Shown piece after piece: positions 1 through 7,745 of a stretch of 29,083 nt of DNA. The position numbers were made by a program, and so were the translations under genes. The stretch is from an uncultured Tissierellia bacterium (GTDB lineage: Bacteria > Bacillota > Clostridia > Tissierellales > Peptoniphilaceae), in assembly GCA_902489375.1 (NCBI GenBank), contig CABTZP010000002.1, positions 1 to 29,083 of the forward strand. Reading direction: 5' to 3'. A model generated the notes under the pieces. It had not been told where the DNA came from, searched no databases, and saw only the letters and a program-made list of their open reading frames with translations. Positions within the stretch are counted from its first letter, which is position 1; every line of letters begins with the position of its first letter.

Positions 1-159
1 GTACATTTAATCATGGAAAAACTCGGGGGCGCCGCACCCTGGACCGCCTGGGAGCCCCAACTGGCCATGCCGATGGACCAAGCGAAAGAAAAGCTAAAAG
101 ACGCCATCCGCCAATATTTCCAAGAAGAGGAGGAAGAAAATGAAAGCCATTCTGATTAA
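1..159 (+). CDS. gdpP: GdpP-type c-di-AMP phosphodiesterase, C-terminal end (partial)
   Basis: This is the last 52 codons of a gene that begins outside the window. The peptide starts VHLIMEKLGG and ends in an acidic helix with AKEKLKDAIRQYF followed by a run of Glu, which matches the end of the DHHA1 domain of GdpP/YybT proteins. In that family the enzyme is a membrane-bound phosphodiesterase that degrades the second messenger c-di-AMP, and gdpP directly precedes rplI in many Firmicutes, as here. The stop lies 20 nt inside rplI, so the two are probably translationally coupled. Odd point: the invariant GGGH motif of DHHA1 is not readable; the frame gives GGAAPWTAWEPQL where about GGGGHxTxAGAQL is expected, at the same length. 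Identity is fairly sure; whether the enzyme is intact cannot be judged from this fragment. Confidence 0.75.
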   Translation, partial: VHLIMEKLGGAAPWTAWEPQLAMPMDQAKEKLKDAIRQYFQEEEEENESHSD

Positions 160-586
160 AGATTTAGAAAGCTTAGGCAAAGCCGGCGATTTGGTCAATG
201 TAAAAAATGGTTATTTTAATAACTTTTTACAGGCCAAAGGCTATGCCATTCAGGCCACCCCTAAAAATATTCGGGAGTGGGAAAAAAATAAAAAGGAAAA
301 GGAAGCCCGGGAAGTCGAAGAGCGGAAAAATGCCCAGGAATTAAAAAAGAAAATTGAGAAAAGTCTCATTACCATCCCGGCAAGGGCCGGAGATAACGGG
401 CAGCTTTTTGGTTCGGTGACAGCCCAGGACATTGCCTCCGCCCTGGAAAAAGAGGGGATGAAAATCGACAAAAAGAAGGTGGAAATCAAAGAGCCCATTC
501 GTAAGCTTGGCGATCACACCGTTTCCATCCGGGTATACCCTGATATGGCCGCAGACCTTAAGGTCCGTATTGCCGGAGAAAAGTAA
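140..586 (+). CDS. rplI: 50S ribosomal protein L9
   Basis: Encodes bL9, a structural protein of the large ribosomal subunit that binds 23S rRNA and has an elongated two-domain form. The 148 residues equal the usual family length. The N-terminal domain shows the L9 signature: MKAILIKDLESLGKAGDLVNV at the start, then VKNGYFNNFLQAKGYA. A long charged helix (about 42-75) links it to the C-terminal domain, which carries the typical GQLFGSVTAQDIASAL stretch around residues 87-102. The start at 140 follows a good GAGGAGG site and lies within the end of the gdpP frame. The gdpP-rplI-dnaB order is conserved in Firmicutes. Nothing unusual. Confidence 0.97.
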   Translation: MKAILIKDLESLGKAGDLVNVKNGYFNNFLQAKGYAIQATPKNIREWEKNKKEKEAREVEERKNAQELKKKIEKSLITIPARAGDNGQLFGSVTAQDIASALEKEGMKIDKKKVEIKEPIRKLGDHTVSIRVYPDMAADLKVRIAGEK

Positions 587-610
587 AAGAGAAGAAAAGA
601 AAGGAGAACG

Positions 611-1981
611 ATGATGGCTGAAGAAAGAACACAAATGCCGGCTGATGAAGAAGCGGAAAAGGCCATCCTCTCCTGCATTCTTCTTGACAACGCCCTGATG
701 AATACGGTTTCCGAGGAAATCAAGGTCAAAGACTTTTACTATCCTCGCTATGGGGCAATCTTTGAAACCATGCTTGCCCTTTCTGGGGAAAACCAGCCCA
801 TTGACGCCCTGACGATTGAGGCAAGACTAAAGGAAAGAAAAGAGTTTGATCAGATCGGAGCGAGAGAGACCATTCATTCTCTTTTTGAGGGGGTATATCT
901 TACCGTCAACCTGGATTCCTATGTCAATATCGTAAAAAAGCAGGCCCTGAGAAGAGCCCTGGCTTCTTTAGGTGATCAGCTCCGCCGCCAGTCCCTTGCC
1001 GGGGAAGATGATCCAACCGTTCTTTTAGGGTCTGCGGAACAGCGACTTTTGGAGATCGGTCAGGGGCAGATGACAAAGGGGCTAACCCCCCTTCAGGAGA
1101 GTCTGGAAACGACGTTAAAGCGAGTTTCAGATCTTTCTGTAAGCAAGGAAAAAATTACCGGGGTTCCGACCGGTTTTAAAGAGATGGACCTTCAATTTTC
1201 CGGTCTCCAGCCTTCGGACCTTATTCTTCTGGCCGCCCGGCCCTCCATGGGCAAGACCGCCCTTGGGGTCAATATGGCCTATAATGCCGCCCGTTTTGAG
1301 AAAGACGGGCAAAACCCCTATAAAGTTGCGATTTTTTCCCTGGAAATGTCTAAGCTCCAGCTTAGTCAAAGACTTTTGGCCATGGCCTCGGGAGTAGACC
1401 TTCAAAAGATTATTTCTGGAGATATTTCCGAAAGCGGTGAATGGGAGCTGATCTTTAACGGCGTGGAAAGGCTCAGCAAGCTTCCTATTTATATCGACGA
1501 CACCTCTTCCCTCTCCATCCAAAAGCTAAGAGCCCGCTGCCGAAGGATGAAGATGGAAAGAGGACTGGATTTTGTCCTGGTCGATTACCTTCAGCTGATG
1601 ACCGTGGATTCTGCTCGCAGGAATGATAACCGCCAGCAGGAAATCACAACGATTTCCCAGGGCTTAAAAGCCCTGGCGAAGGAAATGAACTGCCCGGTCG
1701 TCGCCATCTCCCAGCTTTCTCGGAAACCGGAATCCCGGGAGGGATCCCGGCCCTTTATGAGTGATATGCGAGAATCGGGTTCCATCGAGCAGGACGCTGA
1801 TATTGTCATGCTTCTTTATCGGGAGGACTATTATAATCCCGACTCGGAAAATCCGAACGTGACGGAAGTCAACATCGCCAAGCACCGCAACGGGCCGACC
1901 GGCGTCCTTAAGCTTTATTTCCAAAAAGAATTCACCCGCTTTATCGACATTGATTATCATCCCGGACCCCATCCGGAATAA
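611..1981 (+). CDS. dnaB: Replicative DNA helicase DnaB
   Basis: Hexameric ring helicase that unwinds the parental duplex at the replication fork (the B. subtilis counterpart is named DnaC). Its 456 residues are the usual length. The N-terminal DnaB domain (about 10-110, beginning PADEEAEKAILSCIL) is followed by a RecA-like motor. Walker A is ARPSMGKTALGVN near residues 208-220, Walker B is VLVDYLQLM near 321-329, and the C-terminal loop region QLSRKPESREGSRPFMSDMRESGSIEQ is split by conserved DnaB motifs. Two ATGs stand together at 611 and 614, both usable after AAAGGAGAACG; 611 was kept. It follows rplI by 24 nt and precedes two loader-type genes, so helicase and loaders are probably made together. 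Confidence 0.96.
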   Translation: MMAEERTQMPADEEAEKAILSCILLDNALMNTVSEEIKVKDFYYPRYGAIFETMLALSGENQPIDALTIEARLKERKEFDQIGARETIHSLFEGVYLTVNLDSYVNIVKKQALRRALASLGDQLRRQSLAGEDDPTVLLGSAEQRLLEIGQGQMTKGLTPLQESLETTLKRVSDLSVSKEKITGVPTGFKEMDLQFSGLQPSDLILLAARPSMGKTALGVNMAYNAARFEKDGQNPYKVAIFSLEMSKLQLSQRLLAMASGVDLQKIISGDISESGEWELIFNGVERLSKLPIYIDDTSSLSIQKLRARCRRMKMERGLDFVLVDYLQLMTVDSARRNDNRQQEITTISQGLKALAKEMNCPVVAISQLSRKPESREGSRPFMSDMRESGSIEQDADIVMLLYREDYYNPDSENPNVTEVNIAKHRNGPTGVLKLYFQKEFTRFIDIDYHPGPHPE

Positions 1982-1991
1982 AGGAGGGACC

Positions 1992-2864
1992 ATGAAAGTA
2001 CAATTCGACCTTTCCAAGGTAGATTTTCGGGTCACTCCGGTGGAAAATATTTTTTTGGACACCTATCTTGCCCAGGCACCGGCGGAAGCCCTGCGGGTTT
2101 ACCTCTATGGCTGGCGGGCATCCTATGAAAATCCTGAGGGCGTTTTGGCCGAGACAATTTCAAAAGATCTCAAACTCAGCCCGGACCAGCTCGTTGAGGC
2201 GCTTTCCTATTGGATGGATCAGGGGCTGGTTACGGAAAGTCGGGGGGAGGATCAGCCGGTTTTTCTTTTTCGTTCGGTTCTTCTTCACTGGCAGGGATTT
2301 TATGACGAAAGGGCCGAAGCGCCGATACAGAGCGAACCTCCAGCGGGCGAATTTCCGGAGGAAGAGGACAGTCAAAGGATGTTTTCGATGTTCCAAAAGC
2401 TCGAAGACTATCTTTCCGAAGGGAAGGCTTATCGGGTGGCCTTAAAGGAAAATGAAATACGGCTGATTCAAGAGATCTTAGGTCGTTACCCCATGAGTCC
2501 GGAGTATTTTTTATATGCCTATCAAAAAGCCTCGGAAATGTCCCAGAAGGGGTCAAGGTCGGTTCATTACCTGACCGCCATTATTGAAAATTGGGCTCGT
2601 TTTGACGGCCTGATCACAAAAGAAGACTTGGATCATTTTTTGACTTCCCGCCAGGAGCAGGCTCAAAAAGGACAAAAGCTTCGCCGTCAAAGAAAGGGGA
2701 TAGCGAATGCCCCGCAGGCGCAAAAACGCTCTCGTGATGAGGAACGCGCCTGGGTCGAATCCATGCTGGATCGATCGAGAAAAAGGAGCCTTCGAGGGGG
2801 CGGGGGAAGAAATCAGGGAGAAAAGAAGGACCGGGAAGGGGAAGATGCGGATGGAAGTCAGTGA
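1992..2864 (+). CDS. DnaD-domain protein (helicase loading / replication initiation)
   Basis: A 290-residue protein with a winged-helix-like N-terminus (about 35-85, including LSPDQLVEALSYWMDQGLVT) and a DnaD/DnaB_2 domain at about 130-215, recognised by an EIRLIQEILGRY...EYFLYAYQKA pattern and the terminal YLTAIIENWARFDG, like the YxxxILxxW motif of this domain. In Firmicutes, DnaD and DnaB(Bsu) proteins remodel origin DNA and help place the helicase. The C-terminal 70 residues are very basic and low in complexity, suiting DNA contact. The start at 1992 has a strong AAGGAGGGAC site; the frame stays open to 1950 inside dnaB, but that part has no ribosome site. It cannot be separated here from other DnaD-domain replication proteins, so no symbol is given. 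Confidence 0.85.
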   Translation: MKVQFDLSKVDFRVTPVENIFLDTYLAQAPAEALRVYLYGWRASYENPEGVLAETISKDLKLSPDQLVEALSYWMDQGLVTESRGEDQPVFLFRSVLLHWQGFYDERAEAPIQSEPPAGEFPEEEDSQRMFSMFQKLEDYLSEGKAYRVALKENEIRLIQEILGRYPMSPEYFLYAYQKASEMSQKGSRSVHYLTAIIENWARFDGLITKEDLDHFLTSRQEQAQKGQKLRRQRKGIANAPQAQKRSRDEERAWVESMLDRSRKRSLRGGGGRNQGEKKDREGEDADGSQ

Positions 2865-3810
2865 GATTTTAAAGGCCAGGAGAAACCGGGCGATGGCTTC
2901 CAGGGACCGGCGCGTTCGCCAGCTTTTTGAGGGACATCCCGAACTGGAAGCTCTCCGAGAGGACCGGATCAAAAAGTCCCAGGATCTTGCCCTATCCGCC
3001 CTAAAAGGGGATCTAAAGGATCGTCAGATGGCTAAAGCCCGCTTGGACGAGGCAAAAGAAAGGGAAGAGGAGGCCATCCAAAAGCTGGGCCTTCGCCCTG
3101 ATTTTTTCCTGCCCGATTTTTTCTGCAAAAAATGTGAGGACACGGGTTTTGTGGAGGGAAAGGCCTGTAGCTGCCGAAAGAGTCTTCTAACCGGTCAGCT
3201 TTATGATGCCTCCTCCCTTTCCGATTTGCTTTCCTTTCAAAACTTCGATCAGTTTGATCTCGATCTTTTTCGCAAGGATCGGCAGCAGGAAGAAGAGGAA
3301 AGCCCCTGGGAACATATGAAGCAAATCCGTCAGGAGATGGAAGAGGAATATTGCCGGTATTTCGAACCGGATTCGCCCAGCCTGTATTTTTATGGGCCGC
3401 CGGGGACCGGAAAGACCTTTTTGATTTCCTGCATCGCCAAAAATCTCATGGACCGGGGGTTTTCGGTTTCCTATCAAACCAGCGGAGAGATTCTGGATTT
3501 TTTGGTTAGCTACTCCTTTTCCTATCCTCAGGATCGGGAGAAAATGGAAGAGAAAAAAAAGTGGATTTACGAATCCGATCTTTTAGCCCTGGACGACTTG
3601 GGCACGGAATATATTAATCAGGCCAGCCAGGCCCAGCTTTTTCAGTTGATTAATAGCCGGCTTCTTCGAAAAAAACCGACCCTAATCTCCTCGAACCTTT
3701 GGCCCGACCAGCTGGACAAGGTCTATGATCAAAGGATCCGCTCAAGGATCTGCGGCGCCTTTGTGCTCTACTCCTTTTACGGGGCAGACCTTAGAGAAAG
3801 GATTCGATAA
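2845..3810 (+). CDS. DnaI/DnaC-type helicase loader ATPase
   Basis: A 321-residue AAA+ ATPase of the DnaI/DnaC helicase-loader family, which opens and loads the DnaB ring. The N-terminal part is helical and charged. A Cys4 zinc cluster of DnaI type, CKKCEDTGFVEGKACSC, sits at about residues 94-110. Walker A is YGPPGTGKTF at about 183-192, Walker B is LLALDDLGTE at about 243-252, and the end contains the sensor/arginine region QRIRSRICG. The start was placed at ATG 2845 (MRMEVSEIL) after GGGAAGGGGAAG, overlapping the DnaD-domain gene by 20 nt; ATG 2851 is equally possible. An in-frame ATG at 2707 would add 46 residues wholly inside the previous gene and lacks family similarity. Position after dnaB and a DnaD gene supports the role. 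Confidence 0.88.
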   Translation: MRMEVSEILKARRNRAMASRDRRVRQLFEGHPELEALREDRIKKSQDLALSALKGDLKDRQMAKARLDEAKEREEEAIQKLGLRPDFFLPDFFCKKCEDTGFVEGKACSCRKSLLTGQLYDASSLSDLLSFQNFDQFDLDLFRKDRQQEEEESPWEHMKQIRQEMEEEYCRYFEPDSPSLYFYGPPGTGKTFLISCIAKNLMDRGFSVSYQTSGEILDFLVSYSFSYPQDREKMEEKKKWIYESDLLALDDLGTEYINQASQAQLFQLINSRLLRKKPTLISSNLWPDQLDKVYDQRIRSRICGAFVLYSFYGADLRERIR

Positions 3811-3812
3811 CG

Positions 3813-4520
3813 ATGCTTGCCATAAGCCGAGATCAACAGCTGGAGATGATCGCTTACGCCACCAAACAGCTGGAAATGCCGGAGATCCTTTTGGTCGAAA
3901 ATGCGGCCGCAAAGGTGATTTCCGCCATTGACCTTTCCCGCAGGGAAACGTTCGCAATCTTCTGTGGGACGGAATTTAACGGAGCCTGCGGCCTGGCCAT
4001 AGCCAGGGGGCTTTTAACCAAGGGAAAGAAAGTTCAGATTTTTATCGTGGGGGATCTCCAGGAGCCTTCCCCCGCTTTTGAGGTGAATCATCAAATTCTC
4101 TTTCATATGAAAGCAAAAATGAAGCGGATTAAGACGCTGGGAGATATTGAGGATTTGCTCCAGGAGCTGATGAAGGTCAATACCATCATTGATGCCATTT
4201 ATGGGACGGAGAAGTCAACGCCGGTGGATTCCATTGCTTCCATTGCCATCGGACAGATCAACGAATCCAGAATCTTCACCCTTTCCATTGACATCGCTTC
4301 GGGGATTGACGCGACGAGCGGAAGACCCCTGGGCGATTTTGTGGAACCGGGGGTGATGGTAACGTTTGAATTTATGAAAAAGGGAATGGAAGCGTGCCCG
4401 TACTTGCACTGTCCGGTGAAAATCCTGCCCATCGGCCTCCCCCGGGAGGCGAAGTCCTATGTTTTGGGCAAAGATTGGGAAAGCAAAATGGAGAAGGAGG
4501 AGAAGAATGTTAAATATTAA
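3813..4520 (+). CDS. Stand-alone YjeF-N domain protein (NAD(P)H-hydrate epimerase-like), altered motif
   Basis: A 235-residue protein with a single Rossmann-like YjeF-N domain. In the family this domain epimerises R-NAD(P)HX, a damaged cofactor, usually fused to or partnered with an ADP/ATP-dependent dehydratase; no dehydratase domain is present in this gene or window. Family landmarks seen are LLVENAAAKV (about 28-37), IDAIYGT (about 124-130) and SIDIASGIDATSGRPLGD (about 158-175), which keep the two conserved Asp. The substrate/K+ loop, normally close to GPGNNGGDG, reads GTEFNGACG at residues 52-60, losing one Asn, one Gly and the Asp. Start: ATG 3813, 3 nt after the loader gene, with only a weak GAAAGGAT site. 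It may be a divergent epimerase or a domain retained for another function. Confidence 0.75.
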   Translation: MLAISRDQQLEMIAYATKQLEMPEILLVENAAAKVISAIDLSRRETFAIFCGTEFNGACGLAIARGLLTKGKKVQIFIVGDLQEPSPAFEVNHQILFHMKAKMKRIKTLGDIEDLLQELMKVNTIIDAIYGTEKSTPVDSIASIAIGQINESRIFTLSIDIASGIDATSGRPLGDFVEPGVMVTFEFMKKGMEACPYLHCPVKILPIGLPREAKSYVLGKDWESKMEKEEKNVKY

Positions 4521-5784
4521 GCGCGTTCGTGAAAATCCTGAAGAAGTTCGGGAAGGGTTAAGGAAGAGATCCGGGGAATATGACATTGACTCCGTCCTCC
4601 AGATCGACGATCAGAGGCGGGCGCTTCTGGCCGAAGTGGAAGAGAAGAAGGCGGAGAAAAACCGGGTGTCCAAAGAAATCCCCTTGAAAAAGAAAAAGGG
4701 GGAAGATGTTTCAGAGATCTTCGAGTCCATGAGAAAGCTCAGCGATGAGATCAAGGGATATGATGAAAGGCTCAGGGAGATCGACGAAAAAATGCGGGAT
4801 GCGCTTTTAAATATTCCCAATGTCCCCCATCCGTCTGTGCCGGTCGGCAAGGATGATGCAGAAAATGTGGAGCTTCGAAAATTCGGAACGCCGACGTCCT
4901 TTGACTTTGAGCCCAAGGCCCACTGGGATCTGGGGACGGATCTTGGACTTTTGGACTTTGACCGGGGGGCAAAGCTTTCCGGCGCTCGTTTTACAGTAAT
5001 GACTGGAAAGGGCGCAAGGCTGGAAAGAGCCATTTATAACTTTATGCTCGACCTTCACACCCTCGATCAGTCCTATACGGAAATTGAGCCCCCTTACCTG
5101 GTCAACCGGGCTTCCATGACCGGAACGGGTCAGCTTCCGAAATTTGAAGAGGATATGTATCACTGCGAGGCAGATGATCTTTTCCTGATTCCCACGGCAG
5201 AAGTTCCGGTCACCAACCTCTATCGGGATGACATTTTAGAGGAAAAGGATCTGCCGGTATACCTGACCGCCTTTACTCCCTGCTTTCGCCGGGAAGCTGG
5301 ATCGGCCGGAAGAGATACCCGGGGCATTGTCCGCCAGCACCAGTTTGATAAGGTGGAGCTGGTCAAATTTGTCGAGCCCGCTACGTCCTATGATGAACTG
5401 GAAAAGCTCACCGATGATGCGGAAGAAGTCCTTCGGCGCCTGGGTCTTCCCTACCGGGTCGTTCAGCTTTGCACCGGGGATCTGGGCTTTTCCTCGGCCA
5501 TGACGCACGATATTGAAGTCTGGATGCCTTCTTATGGCCGATACGTGGAGATCTCTTCCTGCTCTAACTTTGAAGATTATCAGGCTCGGCGGGCAAATAT
5601 TCGCTACCGGGACAGCAAGGGAAAAACCCAGTTTGTTCATACCTTAAACGGGTCGGGTCTTGCCGTCGGCAGGACCTGGGCGGCAATCGTTGAAAATTAT
5701 CAAAACGCCGATGGGTCGATTACCATTCCTGACGTTCTGGTTCCCTTCTTTGGCGCGGATAAAATTGAAGCTCCGAAGAAATAG
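4507..5784 (+). CDS. serS: Seryl-tRNA synthetase
   Basis: Class II aminoacyl-tRNA synthetase that attaches serine to tRNA-Ser (and tRNA-Sec where present) in the cytosol. Its 425 residues match the family. The N-terminal part (about 25-105) is the long antiparallel coiled-coil arm that grips the variable arm of the tRNA. Motif 2 is FRREAGSAGRDTRG near residue 260, followed by RQHQFDKVE, and motif 3 is GSGLAVGRTWAAIVENYQ near 382-399. ATG 4507 (MLNIKRVRENPEE) was chosen because GGAGAAGGAGGAGAAG stands just before it; it overlaps the YjeF-N gene by 14 nt. No T-box or other leader precedes it, so it is apparently read through from the replication genes. Confidence 0.97.
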   Translation: MLNIKRVRENPEEVREGLRKRSGEYDIDSVLQIDDQRRALLAEVEEKKAEKNRVSKEIPLKKKKGEDVSEIFESMRKLSDEIKGYDERLREIDEKMRDALLNIPNVPHPSVPVGKDDAENVELRKFGTPTSFDFEPKAHWDLGTDLGLLDFDRGAKLSGARFTVMTGKGARLERAIYNFMLDLHTLDQSYTEIEPPYLVNRASMTGTGQLPKFEEDMYHCEADDLFLIPTAEVPVTNLYRDDILEEKDLPVYLTAFTPCFRREAGSAGRDTRGIVRQHQFDKVELVKFVEPATSYDELEKLTDDAEEVLRRLGLPYRVVQLCTGDLGFSSAMTHDIEVWMPSYGRYVEISSCSNFEDYQARRANIRYRDSKGKTQFVHTLNGSGLAVGRTWAAIVENYQNADGSITIPDVLVPFFGADKIEAPKK

Positions 5785-5797
5785 GGCAAAAAAATCA

Positions 5798-6886
5798 ATG
5801 AAAAAGCAAATTGTCTTGACCGGCGGGGGAACCGCCGGTCATGTCGCCGTCAACCTTGCCCTCATCCCACCCCTTCTGAGGGACGGCTGGTCAATTGACT
5901 ATATTGGCTCCCAGGAGGGGATTGAAGAAGAGCTGATTCGGGATTTTCCTGAGGTCACCTATCATGCCATTCCCACGGGGAAATTTCGAAGGGCCAAGAC
6001 CCTGGATAACTTTTTTGCCAATTTTCGTGATCTTTTCCGGATTTGGTCGGGTTACTGGAAATCCAGAAGGCTCATCAAAAAAATTCGCCCTCAAATCATC
6101 TTTTCCAAGGGGGGATATGTTTCTGTACCCGTGGTTTACGCGGGCGCAAGCCTTAGGGTCCCGGTTCTTTCCCATGAATCGGATTTGACCCCGGGCCTGG
6201 CCAACAAGCTGACCCTCTCCCGGTCGATGAAGATCCTGATCACTTTCAAGGAGACGGCTCGCTATCTTCCCAAGGAAAAGGTCTATTATCTGGGCCCCAT
6301 TATTCGCGAGCAAATTAAGGGAGGATCGAAAGAAAGGGGCCTTTCTCATTTTTCCTTTGATGGGAAAAAGCCGGTCCTTCTGGTCTTAGGCGGTTCTTCC
6401 GGAGCGGCTCGAATCAATGAGGCCGTTTGGGAAAATCTCGATGTTCTCTTAGAAACCTTTGACATTGTCCATGGGGTTGGTCAGGGGAAAGGACGGCCGG
6501 ACCTCGCCCAGCCAGGCTATGTCCAGGTGGATTATATCAAAGAAGAAATGAAGGACGCCCTGGCCATGGCAGATCTGATTCTCTCCCGGGCCGGTTCCAA
6601 TGCCATTTTTGAATTTCTCTACTATCAAAAGCCCATGGTCCTGATTCCCTATCGGCTGGGCAGCCGAGGGGACCAGGTGGTCAATGCGAAAAATTTTGCA
6701 GACGCTGGCTATGCGAATACGCTAAATGAACTGACCCTGACCCGGGAAGATTTTTTGGAGGCCGTGAGGAAAACCTGGCAGGACCGGGAGGAGATTGTCC
6801 AAAGGGAGAAGGCGGTTGAATTTCAGGACGGCGTCCAGGTGATTTTGAATTTGATTGACAGATATGCTAAAGGAGAGACGAAATAA
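5798..6886 (+). CDS. murG: MurG, UDP-GlcNAc:lipid I N-acetylglucosaminyltransferase
   Basis: GT28-family glycosyltransferase that adds GlcNAc to lipid I on the inner membrane face, producing lipid II for peptidoglycan. Its 362 residues are typical. The N-terminal loop TGGGTAGHV is at residues 8-16, FSKGGYVSVPVVYAG and SHESDLTPGLANK mark the acceptor-side domain, LVLGGSSGAARIN opens the C-terminal domain, and SRAGSNAIFEFL followed by GSRGDQVVNA forms the UDP-GlcNAc site. It resembles the MurG branch of B. cereus and lactic acid bacteria most. The start at 5798 (MKKQIVLTGGG) is placed by family alignment; its ribosome site (AGGG about 11 nt away) is weak and it lies 13 nt after serS, so coupling to serS translation is plausible. 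It stands outside any division/cell-wall cluster. Confidence 0.92.
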   Translation: MKKQIVLTGGGTAGHVAVNLALIPPLLRDGWSIDYIGSQEGIEEELIRDFPEVTYHAIPTGKFRRAKTLDNFFANFRDLFRIWSGYWKSRRLIKKIRPQIIFSKGGYVSVPVVYAGASLRVPVLSHESDLTPGLANKLTLSRSMKILITFKETARYLPKEKVYYLGPIIREQIKGGSKERGLSHFSFDGKKPVLLVLGGSSGAARINEAVWENLDVLLETFDIVHGVGQGKGRPDLAQPGYVQVDYIKEEMKDALAMADLILSRAGSNAIFEFLYYQKPMVLIPYRLGSRGDQVVNAKNFADAGYANTLNELTLTREDFLEAVRKTWQDREEIVQREKAVEFQDGVQVILNLIDRYAKGETK

Positions 6887-6898
6887 TCGATTAATTTA

Positions 6899-6927
6899 TT
6901 GATGTTTTTATCATGATAAGCGATACT
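6899..6927 (+). promoter_or_regulatory. Promoter and 12-bp palindromic operator candidate for the toxin-antitoxin pair
   Basis: A -35 element TTGATG (6899-6904) and a -10 element GATACT (6922-6927) are separated by 17 nt. The spacer contains the perfect palindrome TTATCATGATAA at 6908-6919, placed where a bound repressor would block RNA polymerase. Antitoxins of the Phd/YefM type usually bind such sites to repress their own operon. The call rests on sequence pattern only. Confidence 0.5.
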
Positions 6928-6967
6928 GATTATAAGAGATGAAGAATATTATTGCGAGGTGATAAAA

Positions 6968-7291
6968 ATGGATTTTGTCAGAGAATTGTCAAATCGAACA
7001 GTTTCTATTTCTGAATTTAATCGTGGTCTTGCTGGCCGCATTTTTGATGATGTAAAAGTGACTGGCTCTAAGGTAGTCCTAAAAAATAATACACCGGAGT
7101 GTGTGCTTATTTCACCTGAAGAGTACTCGATATTGATGGATGAACTGGAAGATGCAAGGGATCTTATCCTTGCGAACAAGAGACTTTCCTCGGCAAAAAA
7201 AGATGATTTTATTTCTAGGGAAGAATTTGAAAAGCGGTTTCATATTAACCTAGATGACGTTTCTCCGCTTGATGAGGATGAGATAGAATGA
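6968..7291 (+). CDS. RelB/Phd-YefM-type antitoxin
   Basis: A 107-residue acidic protein whose N-terminal half has the Phd/YefM DNA-binding fold pattern: a start with SISEFNRGLAGRIFDDV, then VVLKNNTPECVLISPEEY at about 34-51. The C-terminal tail is strongly acidic and should wrap around the toxin. In such modules the antitoxin neutralises the toxin and represses the operon. ATG 6968 was chosen because GAGGTG lies 7 nt upstream; the GTG at 6959 is part of that site. Its stop overlaps the toxin start by 4 nt (ATGA), the usual arrangement. Composition is clearly more AT-rich than the neighbouring housekeeping genes, which suggests horizontal gain. Confidence 0.85.
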   Translation: MDFVRELSNRTVSISEFNRGLAGRIFDDVKVTGSKVVLKNNTPECVLISPEEYSILMDELEDARDLILANKRLSSAKKDDFISREEFEKRFHINLDDVSPLDEDEIE

Positions 7292-7623
7292 CCTATCAAT
7301 TATCTTTTCTTAGAGAAGCAGTTAAAGATTACCAATCATTGGACGGCTCACAAAAAAAGATAGTGGATAAGGCACTAAAAAGAATCTTGTTAAACCCTCT
7401 TCCCAGAAATGAGGGAGGATACGGCAAACCTTTAGCAAATCTCGAAAATTCTAGATTAGCGGGTTTGATGAAAATCAAATTAAAAAGCTCAGGGCTTAGA
7501 ATTCTTTATAAACTGGAAAAATGTGGAAAAGAAGTCCTAATCATCATTATCGGTACTCGAGCAGATTCAAAAGTGTATAAAGAAGCAGAGAAAAGGATTG
7601 CAAAGCTTGAGGATCTTTCGTGA
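7288..7623 (+). CDS. RelE/ParE-superfamily toxin (probable mRNA interferase)
   Basis: A 111-residue basic protein of the RelE/ParE toxin fold. Evidence: the start TYQLSFLREAVKDYQSLD, then the central GLMKIKLKSSGLRILYKLE beta strands (about 64-82), and IIIIGTRADSKVYKEAEKR near the C-terminus (about 89-107), where RelE toxins place catalytic and RNA-contacting basic residues. Family members cut mRNA on the ribosome; ParE relatives instead target gyrase, and sequence alone cannot exclude that. It overlaps the antitoxin by 4 nt. No catalytic residue appears truncated, so the toxin is probably active. AT-rich codon use matches the antitoxin and differs from murG and the PFL gene on either side. 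Confidence 0.85.
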   Translation: MTYQLSFLREAVKDYQSLDGSQKKIVDKALKRILLNPLPRNEGGYGKPLANLENSRLAGLMKIKLKSSGLRILYKLEKCGKEVLIIIIGTRADSKVYKEAEKRIAKLEDLS

Positions 7624-7691
7624 GGGATTCGAAAAGATTGAATCTTCTGTGTGAATAAAAAGAAGGGGCTTTCCCCAAAGACCGGCCGGGC

Positions 7692-7721
7692 CGGGTCTCG
7701 ACCGAGGTCAGACCAGACCCG
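7692..7721. repeat. Inverted repeat in the gap between the toxin gene and the PFL gene
   Basis: CGGGTCT (7692-7698) and AGACCCG (7715-7721) form a 7-bp stem whose 16-nt loop itself contains a GGTC/GACC pair. It lies in the 122-nt convergent gap. A smaller GGGG-CTTT-CCCC hairpin at 7665-7676 is followed on the minus strand by TTCTTTTTATT, so it may end the PFL transcript. Neither is a textbook terminator. Confidence 0.4.
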
Positions 7722-7745
7722 AACCTTGGCAAATTTCAAAAAAAC

